From Bordetella genomosp. 11 (GTDB taxonomy: Bacteria > Pseudomonadota > Gammaproteobacteria > Burkholderiales > Burkholderiaceae_B), in contig NZ_NEVS01000004.1 of assembly GCF_002261215.1 (NCBI RefSeq), positions 992,001 through 1,056,000 of the forward strand: 64,000 nt of DNA, written 5' to 3'. Of this stretch, positions 51,951-60,859 are shown in pieces. Made by a program: the position numbers and the translations under genes. The notes beneath the pieces were generated by a model that saw only the letters and a list, made by a program, of their open reading frames with translations, did no database searches and was not told the DNA's origin. The number at the start of each line of letters is the position of its first letter. Position 1 is the first letter of the stretch.

Positions 51951-52283
51951 GGCGCCCAGCCGTTTTCCGGCCATGCGCCCGCCGCGATCGGTACCTATCT
52001 CCAGCGGATGGGCGCGGCTGGCGCCAGATGCGGGAACCTCTCCGTCGGACCTGCAGGCCCATCGCGCCGACCTGGCCAACCGCGTTATCGGAACGCGTCG
52101 CGTCTGGCGCCGGGCCGAGTCGGGACGAAATTCAACACTAAACCACCGTATTTAAAAGCTCTCTCGCGGCGACTTAAGTAGGCTCTCCATATCGCCGGCG
52201 CGTGTACGCATGCCCACCAGAGGAGCCTCGGGCTCGGCGTATCCGGATAGGTCCGGCCATACTCATCCTGCGTGGAGACTCGA
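51951..52283 (+). promoter_or_regulatory. Gap between propeller paralogues, containing the duplicated leader
   Basis: The 333-base gap has no convincing gene. Its last 134 bases repeat the layout of the first propeller gene's leader: ATTTAAAAGC at 52150-52159, CATATCGCCGG-like sequence, and ATCCGGAT at 52241-52248, 43 bases before the ATG at 52284. Confidence 0.55.
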
Positions 52284-54377
52284 ATGCGAAATATATGGCG
52301 CTATCAGACCCAAGCTAATGGGTTGTCCAGCAACGCCGTTTCGGCTGTCGTGCCCGGGAAAGGCCAGGACGTGTATGCAGCCGCGGGCCCTGCGATCTGC
52401 TCATCGAGCGACCTTGGAACATTGTGGATTCCGCGGGTTCCCGGCCAGACGGGCGAGGGCGATATTTGCGTGAATCAGCATTCCGGCGCGCTGTTGTTTG
52501 CCGCCCCGGCCTGCGGCGGACTCGGGGTTCAAGCATCGCCGGACAGCGACCCGCGGATTCTTACCCGGGAGCATGATGGCCTGGCGACGAACTGCATAGG
52601 CAGTGTGGATATCGATCAGGCTGCGGCGATGCTGACGGATGACATCCTGGGACCGGTCGCCGTTACGTATTTTGCGGCCGAGTGGCCACCTGGCGACGAA
52701 ATCTTCAATAGAACCGTATCGATATACAACGTCGAGACGAAGAAATGGCGGACGTCGGTGCTTCCCGACAATTTCATCACGTGGCGTGTCAGATACTTTG
52801 GCGGGAAAGTCTACGTTTGCACGGAGGGCGGGCTGGCCATATCGAGCGATGGCGGAGAGCATTGGACCTATAAGACAGAATTCAAAGCCCCCTCCAAACC
52901 GCCGAGTTTCGACAGCGCCTATGCGTACGAGGTCGATGACATTCATATCGATGCCGACGGAAGCTGGTACATATTATGTCGACGGGACCAGTCTGCATGG
53001 CTGTTGAAATCTGTCGACGATGGGCAGTCCTGGGAAATGCTCCTGACCATTGGCTATGATTTCTTCCGTACCCTCCATGCTTCCGCGGGGAATCTATTCG
53101 TCCTGGACGATAGGAACCTAAGGGTTATGGATAAGGAAAGGGAATCCGTGAAGCTTTTCGGCCCGACCAATGGGCTGGACCTGGGAGCCGGGGCGGGGGC
53201 AGCGGAAGATGCCGTCGATCGTTTCACCGTACAGGGCGGACAGGTCTTCATACCGACAAATGTCGGTAACGCGGTGGCCGCGACGGCGGATATCGACTCA
53301 TACCCACCGCTTTGGCAGTATGCGACCACCGCCGAGGGTCTTCCGGGCAACGCCGTCCGCTGTGTGATGGGGTCGTCCTATCAACCCGAGGTGCCCGTCC
53401 TGGCGGGGACGAACACCGGGCTGGCCGCCAGCATCGATGGCGGAAATAGCTGGTCGAGCGTAGACAACCTGGGCACCACCTACCTGGGCCGGCGGCAAAT
53501 CAATGATCTGTGCTACAGCCCCGGCCCGACGACGCCGTACTACGGGATCGCTACCGAGGACGCGGGCTTCTTCTTTTCCAGCAACCCGTTGCTGCAGGAT
53601 GTTTCCGCGTCGCATTACACGGTTCGAGACGGACTGGCGAGCGACCGGGTCGTGTGTGTTTTTACCCGGATGCATGCATCGATGCAGGCTTATCTGGGGC
53701 ACGCCGGCGAAGGCCTTTCCTGGTACGACGGCCAGAAGTGGCGTGTCGTGAACACGGGCAACGGGTTGGCGGGCAACTATGTGACCAGTATCCGGTCGTG
53801 TTGGTATAAGGAAAGGACAAGGCTATACGTTTGCGGCTACGACAGGAATTCGACAGGTGAGGAATCGGCCGTTCTGTCGTTTTCGGACGATGGGGGCGTG
53901 ACATGGACAGGACTCAAAACGTTGTCATGGCGGCTGGGCGACCCTTACAGATTGTTCGACGTCTGGTCGCCAGGCTATCCTGGCGACGCGCTGTACGGAT
54001 TGATATGCAATAGAGAGGGCCACGATATCTGGTGGGCGAAATCGGTCGACGGCGGCGCCTCCTGGAAGCCGGACCGCCTCGAGTCTCCGCTGGACCTATA
54101 TATCCCCGGCACCGATCCCTCAAACCCGTCTGGCGGCAGCCCGAAAATATCCTCCGATACGCGAGGCGTATATATATCGGTTCCCAATTCGACAGCGATT
54201 GTGAATCTGGCGCTGAACGACTGGAATTATGCTTTTTGGCAGCAAGGGCTGCGACAAGGAAACGCCGGGGCGGTTTTCGTCGATGCCGCCGGCCGGATAT
54301 ATCAAGGCAACGGCGCGTCCGGGATCGCGCTATCCGATCTGGCGTACGTGCCCTTTTACGACGAATATCGGCGCTAG
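52284..54377 (+). CDS. Beta-propeller protein with Asp-box and regulator-propeller repeats (second paralogue)
   Basis: The 697-residue paralogue of the preceding gene starts MRNIWRYQT, matching MRSIWTYQT. The ATG at 52284 is preferred to a GTG four codons upstream because the leader spacing and GGAGA then match the first gene exactly. Asp-boxes include SSDGGEHW, SVDDGQSW, SIDGGNSW, SDDGGVTW and SVDGGASW; propeller phrases include NGLSSNAVSAV, DGLATNCIGSV, EGLPGNAVRCV and DGLASDRVVCV. Both proteins end with a Gly-rich YxGNGxSG segment and an aromatic Y(M/V)PFY near the C-terminus, which could be a recognition or export tail. No signal peptide. Function unknown. Confidence 0.8.
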   Translation: MRNIWRYQTQANGLSSNAVSAVVPGKGQDVYAAAGPAICSSSDLGTLWIPRVPGQTGEGDICVNQHSGALLFAAPACGGLGVQASPDSDPRILTREHDGLATNCIGSVDIDQAAAMLTDDILGPVAVTYFAAEWPPGDEIFNRTVSIYNVETKKWRTSVLPDNFITWRVRYFGGKVYVCTEGGLAISSDGGEHWTYKTEFKAPSKPPSFDSAYAYEVDDIHIDADGSWYILCRRDQSAWLLKSVDDGQSWEMLLTIGYDFFRTLHASAGNLFVLDDRNLRVMDKERESVKLFGPTNGLDLGAGAGAAEDAVDRFTVQGGQVFIPTNVGNAVAATADIDSYPPLWQYATTAEGLPGNAVRCVMGSSYQPEVPVLAGTNTGLAASIDGGNSWSSVDNLGTTYLGRRQINDLCYSPGPTTPYYGIATEDAGFFFSSNPLLQDVSASHYTVRDGLASDRVVCVFTRMHASMQAYLGHAGEGLSWYDGQKWRVVNTGNGLAGNYVTSIRSCWYKERTRLYVCGYDRNSTGEESAVLSFSDDGGVTWTGLKTLSWRLGDPYRLFDVWSPGYPGDALYGLICNREGHDIWWAKSVDGGASWKPDRLESPLDLYIPGTDPSNPSGGSPKISSDTRGVYISVPNSTAIVNLALNDWNYAFWQQGLRQGNAGAVFVDAAGRIYQGNGASGIALSDLAYVPFYDEYRR

Positions 54378-54394
54378 CCCGTGTTTCGGACCGA

Positions 54395-55315
54395 TCAGGC
54401 CAATGCCGCCAGCGCGATGCGCGCCGCTTCGGCAATCAGGCTTTCGTCCGCCTTGGCATGCGGATCGCGGCTGGCGGTGTAGATCGCCAGGACCACGGGC
54501 GGCCGGTCCGCCGGCCAGATGACGCCGAAGTCGTTCGCACTGGCGTAGTCGCCCGTGCCGGTCTTGTCGGCGACTTGCCAACCGGGCGGCACGGCCGCGC
54601 GGATGCGGCGATCGCCGGTCTTGTTGCCCAGCAGCCATGTTTTCAGCCGCGCTCGGGCGCCCGGGGGCAGGGCATCGCCCAGCACAAGGGTTTCCAGCGT
54701 GCGCGCCATGTCCGCCGGCGTCGACGTGTCGCGTTCATCGCCGGGAATGGACGTATTCAGCGCGGTTTCGAAGCGGTCCAGGCGGAAGGTCGGGTTGCCG
54801 AGGCCACGGGCGTAGGCGGTCAGGGCGCGCGGCCCGCCCAGGCGATGCAGCAGTAGATTGGCCGCCGTATTGTCGCTGTACTGTATGGCCGCCGCGCATA
54901 GCTGCGCGATCGTCATGCCGCCGTGGACGTGCTTTTCGGTGACGGGCGAATACGAAGCAAGTTCGTGCGCGGTGTAGAGAATGCGCTGATCGAGCAGGCC
55001 GGGCTGCGCGGCATCCTGGGACAGAATCGCGCCGGCCAGCACGGCCTTGAAGGTGCTGCAGAAAGCGAAGCGTTCGTGGGCGCGGTATGTCACTTCGCGG
55101 CCCGTGGCGGTGTCGACGGCGTAGACGCCCAGGCGGCGCCGATGGGCGCGTTCAAGGTGGGCATATTCGACGTCCCGCGCCGTGCCGGCCGGCGCGGCAG
55201 CGGCGTCACCGGCCGCGAGCGCGGGGCGCATCATCAGCAGCGGGGCGGCTGCCGCCCACGACAGCGCTTGTCGGCGGGTTATCGAGATGGGGGGATGGTC
55301 CGGCTTCGGGGGCAT
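54395..55315 (-). CDS. Class A beta-lactamase with Tat-type signal
   Basis: The 306-residue enzyme starts with a twin-arginine signal (ITRRQALSW) and hydrophobic stretch to about residue 36. All class A motifs are present: S87-T-F-K90 (SxxK), S147-D-N149, E183 with N187 (omega loop E166/N170) and K251-T-G253. A Cys precedes the nucleophile (C86), but the position corresponding to 238 is Gly, so the disulfide of KPC-type carbapenemases is not expected. The start MPPKPDHPPI is supported by AAGGAG upstream. It is divergent from an AmpR-like regulator, the arrangement of inducible PenA/PenR-type systems. The substrate spectrum cannot be predicted. Confidence 0.93.
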   Translation of the reverse strand: MPPKPDHPPISITRRQALSWAAAAPLLMMRPALAAGDAAAAPAGTARDVEYAHLERAHRRRLGVYAVDTATGREVTYRAHERFAFCSTFKAVLAGAILSQDAAQPGLLDQRILYTAHELASYSPVTEKHVHGGMTIAQLCAAAIQYSDNTAANLLLHRLGGPRALTAYARGLGNPTFRLDRFETALNTSIPGDERDTSTPADMARTLETLVLGDALPPGARARLKTWLLGNKTGDRRIRAAVPPGWQVADKTGTGDYASANDFGVIWPADRPPVVLAIYTASRDPHAKADESLIAEAARIALAALA

Positions 55316-55444
55316 GGGCGTGTCTCCTTCACGATGGAAAAAACAGGGGATATGCATCGAGCCGTAACTATCGCGAGATTCGGTCCCTGGAACAAACGAG
55401 GATAATTGAGGGCGCCCAAAAGAAAAACTTGTACCGGAGGTTGC

Positions 55445-56308
55445 GTGCGTCCTTATCTACCGTTGAATGCCTTGCGCGCTTTCGAGGCATCCGCGCGCCA
55501 TTTGAGCTTTACCCTTGCCGCACAGGAATTGAACGTGACGCAGGCCGCGGTCAGCCAGCAGGTACGCGGACTGGAGGATCGCCTGGGCACGCCGCTGTTC
55601 AAGCGCGTGCCCCGCGGACTGGCGTTGACCGATGAAGGGCGGGCCTTGCTGCCGGTCCTGAGCGATGCGTTCGGGCGCATCGAATCCGTGGTGAAGCAAT
55701 TCGAGGGAGGCGGCCTGCGCGAAGTGCTGACCGTCGGCGTGGTGGGCACCTTCGCGGTGGGATGGCTATTGCCCAGGCTCAAGGACTTTCGCGCTACGCA
55801 TCCCTTCGTGGAGCTGCGGCTGTTGACCCACAACAACCTGGTGGACATGGCGGCAGAGGGCCTGGACTTCGCCATCCGCTTCGGCGAGGGCGGATGGCCC
55901 GGTACGGATGGCGCGCTGCTGCTGGATGCGCCCCTGGCCGTCCTGTGCGCGCCATCGGTCGCGCAACGCCTGGCCACGCCGGCCGACCTGACCCGGGAAA
56001 CCCTGTTGCGTTCCTATCGCGCGGACGAATGGAACATATGGTTCGCGGCCGCCGGTCTCGCGCCCTGGACGTTGAGCGGTCCGGTTTTCGATTCGTCCCG
56101 GCTGATGGTCGAGGCCGCCGTGCAAGGCGCCGGGGTGGCGTTGGCACCGCCCTGCATGTTCACCCCCGAATTGCGCCGCGGCGCGCTGGTGCGGCCTTTC
56201 GATACCGAGGTCAGCATCGGCGGCTATTGGCTGACGTGGTTGCGTTCGCGGGGCATGTCTCCCGGCATGCGCGCCTTCCATGATTGGGCCATCGCGGAGG
56301 CCCGTTGA
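55445..56308 (+). CDS. ampR: AmpR/PenR-like LysR-type regulator of the beta-lactamase
   Basis: The 287-residue protein opens RPYLPLNALRAFEASARHLS, the near-invariant AmpR N-terminus. The recognition helix lies in NVTQAAVSQQVRGLEDRLGT, and the effector domain contains GLDFAIRFGEGGWPGTDGAL. A GTG at 55445 is chosen because GGAGG lies 4 bases before it and because the product then starts as AmpR proteins do; the frame is open upstream to 55406. AmpR regulators sense murein fragments and activate or repress the divergent beta-lactamase gene. The 129-base intergenic region should hold its binding site, but I could not settle which dyad it is. Confidence 0.9.
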   Translation: MRPYLPLNALRAFEASARHLSFTLAAQELNVTQAAVSQQVRGLEDRLGTPLFKRVPRGLALTDEGRALLPVLSDAFGRIESVVKQFEGGGLREVLTVGVVGTFAVGWLLPRLKDFRATHPFVELRLLTHNNLVDMAAEGLDFAIRFGEGGWPGTDGALLLDAPLAVLCAPSVAQRLATPADLTRETLLRSYRADEWNIWFAAAGLAPWTLSGPVFDSSRLMVEAAVQGAGVALAPPCMFTPELRRGALVRPFDTEVSIGGYWLTWLRSRGMSPGMRAFHDWAIAEAR

Positions 56309-56480
56309 TCGTACGTTTACCAAGCGTTGAATGTTGTGGCATGCCGCGCCGGAACCGCAACCGCGATGTCGGACCGGCGCGCCGATAATTTCGGATACCG
56401 GAGATTACGCCGAAGCCCGTGTCCTTTCGTGCTAACGCTCTGTTCTTATTCCAACCCGACACGGATCCGGAGAAATCATC

Positions 56481-57278
56481 ATGTCGACAGCGCGAATCGG
56501 CGACCTGGAAATGCACTACAAGATCCAGGGCGCCGGCGATCCCATCGTCCTTGTGGCGGGCTACGCCTGCGATCTGACATTCTGGAATGCTGTCGTGCCC
56601 ACCCTGGCCGAACGGTACACCGTGGTCGCTTTCGATAACCGCGCGGTGGGCCGCACGAAAGATGACGGCAGGGCGTTTTCGATCGAGACCATGGCCGCGG
56701 ACACGGCGGGCCTGATCCGCCACCTGGGTTACACCCGTGTCGGGCTGGTCGGCCAGTCCATGGGGGGCGCGATTGTGCAGACGATGATGGCCTCGGTGCC
56801 CGAAGTTTGCGGGCCCTGCGCCATCGTGAATTCCACGCGCTCGTTCAGTACCACGACCTTGCTCGCGCTGAAAACCTTGCTGGCGTTGCGCGAGGCCGAC
56901 GCGGATCTGGACCTGTTGGTGGATACGGCGCTGCCCTGGCTGGCGGGCAAGGCGTGGCTGGCATCGCCGAGGAACGTCGCGGGGTTCACCGCGGCGCTGC
57001 GCGACCATCCCGCGCCGCAGTCGCTGGCCGACCAGAAGCGGCAACTGCAGGCTCTGGGAACATTCAAGGCGGCGCCGGATGCCAAGCCGTGGATCCAGCC
57101 CTCGCTGGTGATATCGGCCGCCGAAGACATCATCACCACCCCCGCCGAGGGCAGGGCCCTTGCCGCCATCCTCGGCGCCGGCTATGCCGAGCTGGCGGGA
57201 GGCCACCAGACGCCCATCGAAGAGCCCGTATCCCTGGGCGAGGCGCTGCGGGATTTCTTCGTCGCCCATCCTAGGTAA
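56481..57278 (+). CDS. Alpha/beta hydrolase
   Basis: The 265-residue cytoplasmic hydrolase has the oxyanion region LVAGYACDLTFWN, FDNRAVGRT after strand 4, nucleophile S93 in GQSMGG, acid D216 in SAAEDI and base H242 in GGHQTPIEEP. This is a canonical fold of the RutD/3-oxoadipate enol-lactonase-like type. The start ATG follows CGGAGAAATC. It precedes a class II aldolase and peptide-type ABC genes on the same strand; a 114-base gap separates it from the aldolase, so co-transcription is uncertain. Substrate unknown. Confidence 0.85.
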   Translation: MSTARIGDLEMHYKIQGAGDPIVLVAGYACDLTFWNAVVPTLAERYTVVAFDNRAVGRTKDDGRAFSIETMAADTAGLIRHLGYTRVGLVGQSMGGAIVQTMMASVPEVCGPCAIVNSTRSFSTTTLLALKTLLALREADADLDLLVDTALPWLAGKAWLASPRNVAGFTAALRDHPAPQSLADQKRQLQALGTFKAAPDAKPWIQPSLVISAAEDIITTPAEGRALAAILGAGYAELAGGHQTPIEEPVSLGEALRDFFVAHPR

Positions 57279-57392
57279 AACCCGCAGCCGCGCGCTTTCC
57301 CGTTGACGCCCCCATCCCGGGGCTTCTACCATGATGTGCATACGTAGTCACATCAAGGCCGCTTCCGGCCGTCGGTAGAGGGATAGGGATAA

Positions 57393-58163
57393 ATGAGCGC
57401 AACGACGCGGCCCGCGCCGCCATCGCAGGCGGCCGGCATGATCGACGGCGAATGGGAAATCCGCTGCGATATGGCGGCGATCTTCCGGGCGATGAATCGC
57501 CTGGGGATGAACGAACAGATCGCCAACCATTGCAGCATGATGCTGCCTGGTACCGACAACCTGTTCCTGATCAATGCGCGTGGTTACCACTACAGCGAGA
57601 TCACGGCCAGCAGCCTGATCGTCTGCGACCTGCAGGGCAATGTCCTGCGCGGCGACGGCGAGCTGCGCAAGGTCGCCTTTCACATTCACGCCCGGCTGCA
57701 TCTGAAGCATCCCCAGGCGCGCTGTATCCTGCACGTGCATCCGCAATACCTTACCGCGCTGTCCTTGCTGGAAGAGGGCAGGCTGGAACTGGTGCACCAG
57801 AACAGCGCCATGCTGTACGACCGCGTGGCCTATGACGAGGTCCACAACGGCGTCGTGCTGTGGGACGAAGAGGGCGACCGCATTGCCGACGTGCTGGGCG
57901 AACGTACCATCCTGATCATGAAGAACCACGGTGTCACGGTCGTCGGCCCCAGCGTGGCCGAGGCCTTCGATGAACTCTACATCGCCGAGCGCACCTGCAT
58001 GTACCAGATGACGGCGATGAACACCGGCATGAAGCTCAAGAGCATAGGCGACAACCTGCGCGACCGTTACAACGGCCCGTGGGGCGAGCGCTTCGACGCG
58101 CGCCTGCACCTGGATGCCTGGCGCCGCATGCTGGACAAGCAGGAACCGGACTACGCGACCTGA
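57393..58163 (+). CDS. Class II aldolase/adducin-domain protein
   Basis: The 256-residue protein has an N-terminal RCDMAAIFRAMNRLGMNEQIAN helix, then NHCSMMLPG and HARLHLKHPQARCILHVHPQ, whose H-x-H motif binds zinc in FucA-type aldolases. NHGVTVVGPSVAEAFDELY provides the third His. Family members cleave sugar phosphates by retro-aldol reaction, decarboxylate, or serve non-enzymatic roles. Its neighbours (an ABC receptor and permeases) suggest use of an imported small metabolite. The start at 57393 follows GGGATAGGGATAA, a reasonable ribosome binding site. Confidence 0.88.
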   Translation: MSATTRPAPPSQAAGMIDGEWEIRCDMAAIFRAMNRLGMNEQIANHCSMMLPGTDNLFLINARGYHYSEITASSLIVCDLQGNVLRGDGELRKVAFHIHARLHLKHPQARCILHVHPQYLTALSLLEEGRLELVHQNSAMLYDRVAYDEVHNGVVLWDEEGDRIADVLGERTILIMKNHGVTVVGPSVAEAFDELYIAERTCMYQMTAMNTGMKLKSIGDNLRDRYNGPWGERFDARLHLDAWRRMLDKQEPDYAT

Positions 58164-58297
58164 TCCGGCGCGCCATGCCCGTGCGCGCGACGCTGCCGGC
58201 GCCTTGCCGTGCCGGGCGTCACAGGGGCAAGGGATTCCCGGCGGGCAGCGCGTTGCCGGCAACGGGCACCACAGACTAGTGTCAAGGGGAAGTGAAT

Positions 58298-59851
58298 ATG
58301 AAGCGATTCTTTCCGTCCGCCGGCTTGCTGGCGGCGACATGCATGACGGCCTTCGTGCTGGCCGCCGCTCCGGCCCTGGCGCAGAAGCGCGGCGGCGACG
58401 TGGTCGTGGCGCAGCAGGCCCAGCCGCCCAGCCTGGACGCGCAGATCACCTTCGCGCAGGCGGCACGCAATATCAACCTGCACATCTACGAAGCGCTGTT
58501 CGCCCGCAACGACAAGGGAGAGACCATCCCGGACCTGGCGCAAAGCTATTCCGTCGCGCCGGACAGCCTGTCGTACGAAATCAAGCTGCGCAAGGGTGTC
58601 CTGTTCCATAACATGAAGGAAATGAAGGCCGCGGACGTGAAGGCCTCGCTGGAGCGCTACGCCCGCTACGGCGGCAGCGCGCAGAACATGTCGCTTGTCG
58701 ACCATATCGACATCGTCGACGACTACACGATCAGGATTTTCATGAAGAAGCCCTTCCAGGGTTTCATCGAATTCCTGGGTTCACCCCGCGCGCCCGTGGC
58801 CATTTATCCGGCCGAGGAAGCCGCCAAGGGACCGAACCAGATCAACGTGATCGGCACCGGCCCCTTCCAGCTGGTCGAGTACAAGCCTGACAGCTACGTC
58901 AAGCTCAAGCGCTTCGACTCCTATTCGGCGAACCCGAACTACCCGGGCCGCGACGGGCTGGGCGGCCGCAAGACGGCGTACTTCGATACGGTGACCTTCC
59001 GTTTCATGCCGGAGGCCGGCGCCCGCGAGTCGGCCTTGCAGACCAACGAAGTCCAGGTGCTGGAAGCCATTTCGCCCACCGCCGCCAAGCGCCTGAAGAA
59101 CGACAGCAGTATCAAGATCTACGAGATGATGCCCTGGGCCTTCCAGACCATCATCCTAAATGCCGGCGCGCCGCCCACCGATAACCTGAAGGTACGCCAG
59201 GCAATCCAGGCGGCCCTGGACGACGAGGAGATCATGGCCATCTCCACCGATGGCCTGTACCGCATGACGCATGGCTGGCAGCATCCCGGTACGCCTTATT
59301 ACGCGGGCGATGTGGGCAAGAGCCTGTACAACCAGCACAACCTGGATCTGGCCAAGAAGCTGCTGAAGGAGTCCGGCTACAAGGGCGAGGAAATCACCTT
59401 CATCGCCGACAACGGCTTCAAGAACCACAACGACACGGCGGTCATCGCCACCCAGCAGTTGCAGGCGATCGGCATGAACGTCAAGCTGCGCATCGCCGAC
59501 TGGCCCACCACGCTGGCCGCCCGCGACAAGCCCACGGGCTGGAACCTGTTCCCCATCATGGTCGGTATCGAGCCTTACGAAGGGCCCAACGGCGTTGCCG
59601 TACTGTTCACGGGCGACCAGAACTGGCAGCACCACAAGGATGCCGGCCTGGAGGCCGCCGTGGCCAAGCTGAACAGCGCCCCGGAATTCGCCGACCGCAA
59701 GGCTGCCTTCGCGACCATCCAGCAGATCGTCTACGAGCAGGTGTATGCCATCAAGGTCGGCGACATCGGCGTACTCGAGGCCGCGCGGTCCAACCTGAAG
59801 AACTTCGTGCCGCATCGCGTCCCGCGCATGTGGGATGTCTGGTACGAATAA
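58298..59851 (+). CDS. ABC transporter substrate-binding protein, peptide/opine/nickel family (SBP_bac_5)
   Basis: The 517-residue receptor has a signal peptide (about 1-28, APALA before QKR) and family 5 motifs: PPSLDAQITFAQAARNINLH, IYEALFARNDKGE, then FHNMKEMKAADVKASLERY and IGTGPFQLVEYKPDSYVKLK. The ATG at 58298 is favoured over a GTG two codons upstream because AAGGGGA then lies 7 bases away. It feeds the two permeases downstream. Family ligands include peptides, oligosaccharides and glycosides, so a peptide is not certain. Confidence 0.9.
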   Translation: MKRFFPSAGLLAATCMTAFVLAAAPALAQKRGGDVVVAQQAQPPSLDAQITFAQAARNINLHIYEALFARNDKGETIPDLAQSYSVAPDSLSYEIKLRKGVLFHNMKEMKAADVKASLERYARYGGSAQNMSLVDHIDIVDDYTIRIFMKKPFQGFIEFLGSPRAPVAIYPAEEAAKGPNQINVIGTGPFQLVEYKPDSYVKLKRFDSYSANPNYPGRDGLGGRKTAYFDTVTFRFMPEAGARESALQTNEVQVLEAISPTAAKRLKNDSSIKIYEMMPWAFQTIILNAGAPPTDNLKVRQAIQAALDDEEIMAISTDGLYRMTHGWQHPGTPYYAGDVGKSLYNQHNLDLAKKLLKESGYKGEEITFIADNGFKNHNDTAVIATQQLQAIGMNVKLRIADWPTTLAARDKPTGWNLFPIMVGIEPYEGPNGVAVLFTGDQNWQHHKDAGLEAAVAKLNSAPEFADRKAAFATIQQIVYEQVYAIKVGDIGVLEAARSNLKNFVPHRVPRMWDVWYE

Positions 59852-59911
59852 GCGCGATCGCGGCCACTCGCGGCGCGTTGGCGCGCCGCGATGCCGTGCC
59901 GGGGAGCAGGC

Positions 59912-60859
59912 ATGTTGATGTATCTCTTGCGTCGATTATTGAGCGCCGTTCCGGTGCTGCTGCTGGTTTCGCTGCTGACGCTCAGCCTGATCTGGCTGGT
60001 GCCCGGCGATGCGGCGGCGGAACTGGCGGGTCCTGGCGCCAGCGCGCAGGAATTGGCGCGCCTGCGCACCGAACTGGGCCTGGACCAACCGGCCTACGTG
60101 CAGGCGTGGCGCTGGTACGTCAACGTCCTGCATGGCGATCTCGGCCGCTCCCTGCTGTTGAACCGTGGCGTGACCGAAGCGATCCTCGAACGCCTGCCGG
60201 TGACCGCATCGCTGACTTTCCTGGCCTTGCTGATGACCGTGGCGGTGGGCATGAGCGCGGGCATACTGGCCGCCGTGCGACGCAATACCTGGGTGGACCA
60301 GCTGGCCATGTCGCTGGCGCTGCTCGGGCTCTCGCTGCCCGATTTCTGGCTGGGCCTGGTCGGCATCTATCTGTTTTCGGTGCAACTGGGCTGGTTTCCC
60401 ACAGGCGGCTATGTGCCCTTCGCGCAAAGCCCACTGGGCTGGCTGCATAGCCTGTTCCTGCCCGCGGCCGCGCTTGCCGCCACGCAACTCGGGCTGCTCG
60501 CGCGCATGACGCGCTCCAGCATGCTGGAAGTGCTGGGCCAGGATTACATCCGCACCGCCCGGGCCAAGGGCGTGCCCCCGCGCACGGTGGTGGGTCGGCA
60601 TGCGCTGGTCAACATCGCCGTCCCGACGCTGACGGTGATCGGCGTGAACGTGGGCATCCTGATCGGCGGGGCGGTAATCGTCGAGTCGGTCTTTTCCATT
60701 CCCGGCGTGGGGCGGCTGGTCATCGGCGCGATCCAGCGGCGCGACCTGCCGGTGATACAGGGCGGCCTGCTGATGATCGCCTGCGCCATGGTGATCGTGA
60801 ACCTGGTCGTGGACCTGCTGTATGCCGTTTTCGATCCGCGGGTGCGCTATGGCCGTTGA
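59912..60859 (+). CDS. ABC transporter permease, DppB/OppB type
   Basis: The 315-residue permease has about six spans, opens MLMYLLRRLLSAVPVLLLVS and carries the coupling loop DYIRTARAKGVPPRTVVGRH with the late FSIPGVGRLVIGAIQRRDLP. Those are standard DppB features. The ATG at 59912 is selected because GGGGAG lies 5 bases upstream. The stop overlaps the next permease gene by 11 bases. Confidence 0.92.
   Translation: MLMYLLRRLLSAVPVLLLVSLLTLSLIWLVPGDAAAELAGPGASAQELARLRTELGLDQPAYVQAWRWYVNVLHGDLGRSLLLNRGVTEAILERLPVTASLTFLALLMTVAVGMSAGILAAVRRNTWVDQLAMSLALLGLSLPDFWLGLVGIYLFSVQLGWFPTGGYVPFAQSPLGWLHSLFLPAAALAATQLGLLARMTRSSMLEVLGQDYIRTARAKGVPPRTVVGRHALVNIAVPTLTVIGVNVGILIGGAVIVESVFSIPGVGRLVIGAIQRRDLPVIQGGLLMIACAMVIVNLVVDLLYAVFDPRVRYGR

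Noticed and set aside
49872..54377. Sialidase activity of the Asp-box proteins
   Set aside because: Asp-boxes are present but I see no FRIP motif, no Arg triad or Tyr/Glu pair in the expected order, and no signal peptide. Asp-boxes alone mark the fold, not the enzyme.
54395..55315. Carbapenemase of the KPC/SME type, suggested by Cys before the active-site Ser
   Set aside because: The partner Cys at the position after KTG-T is Gly, so the defining disulfide cannot form; the CST motif alone is common in chromosomal class A enzymes.
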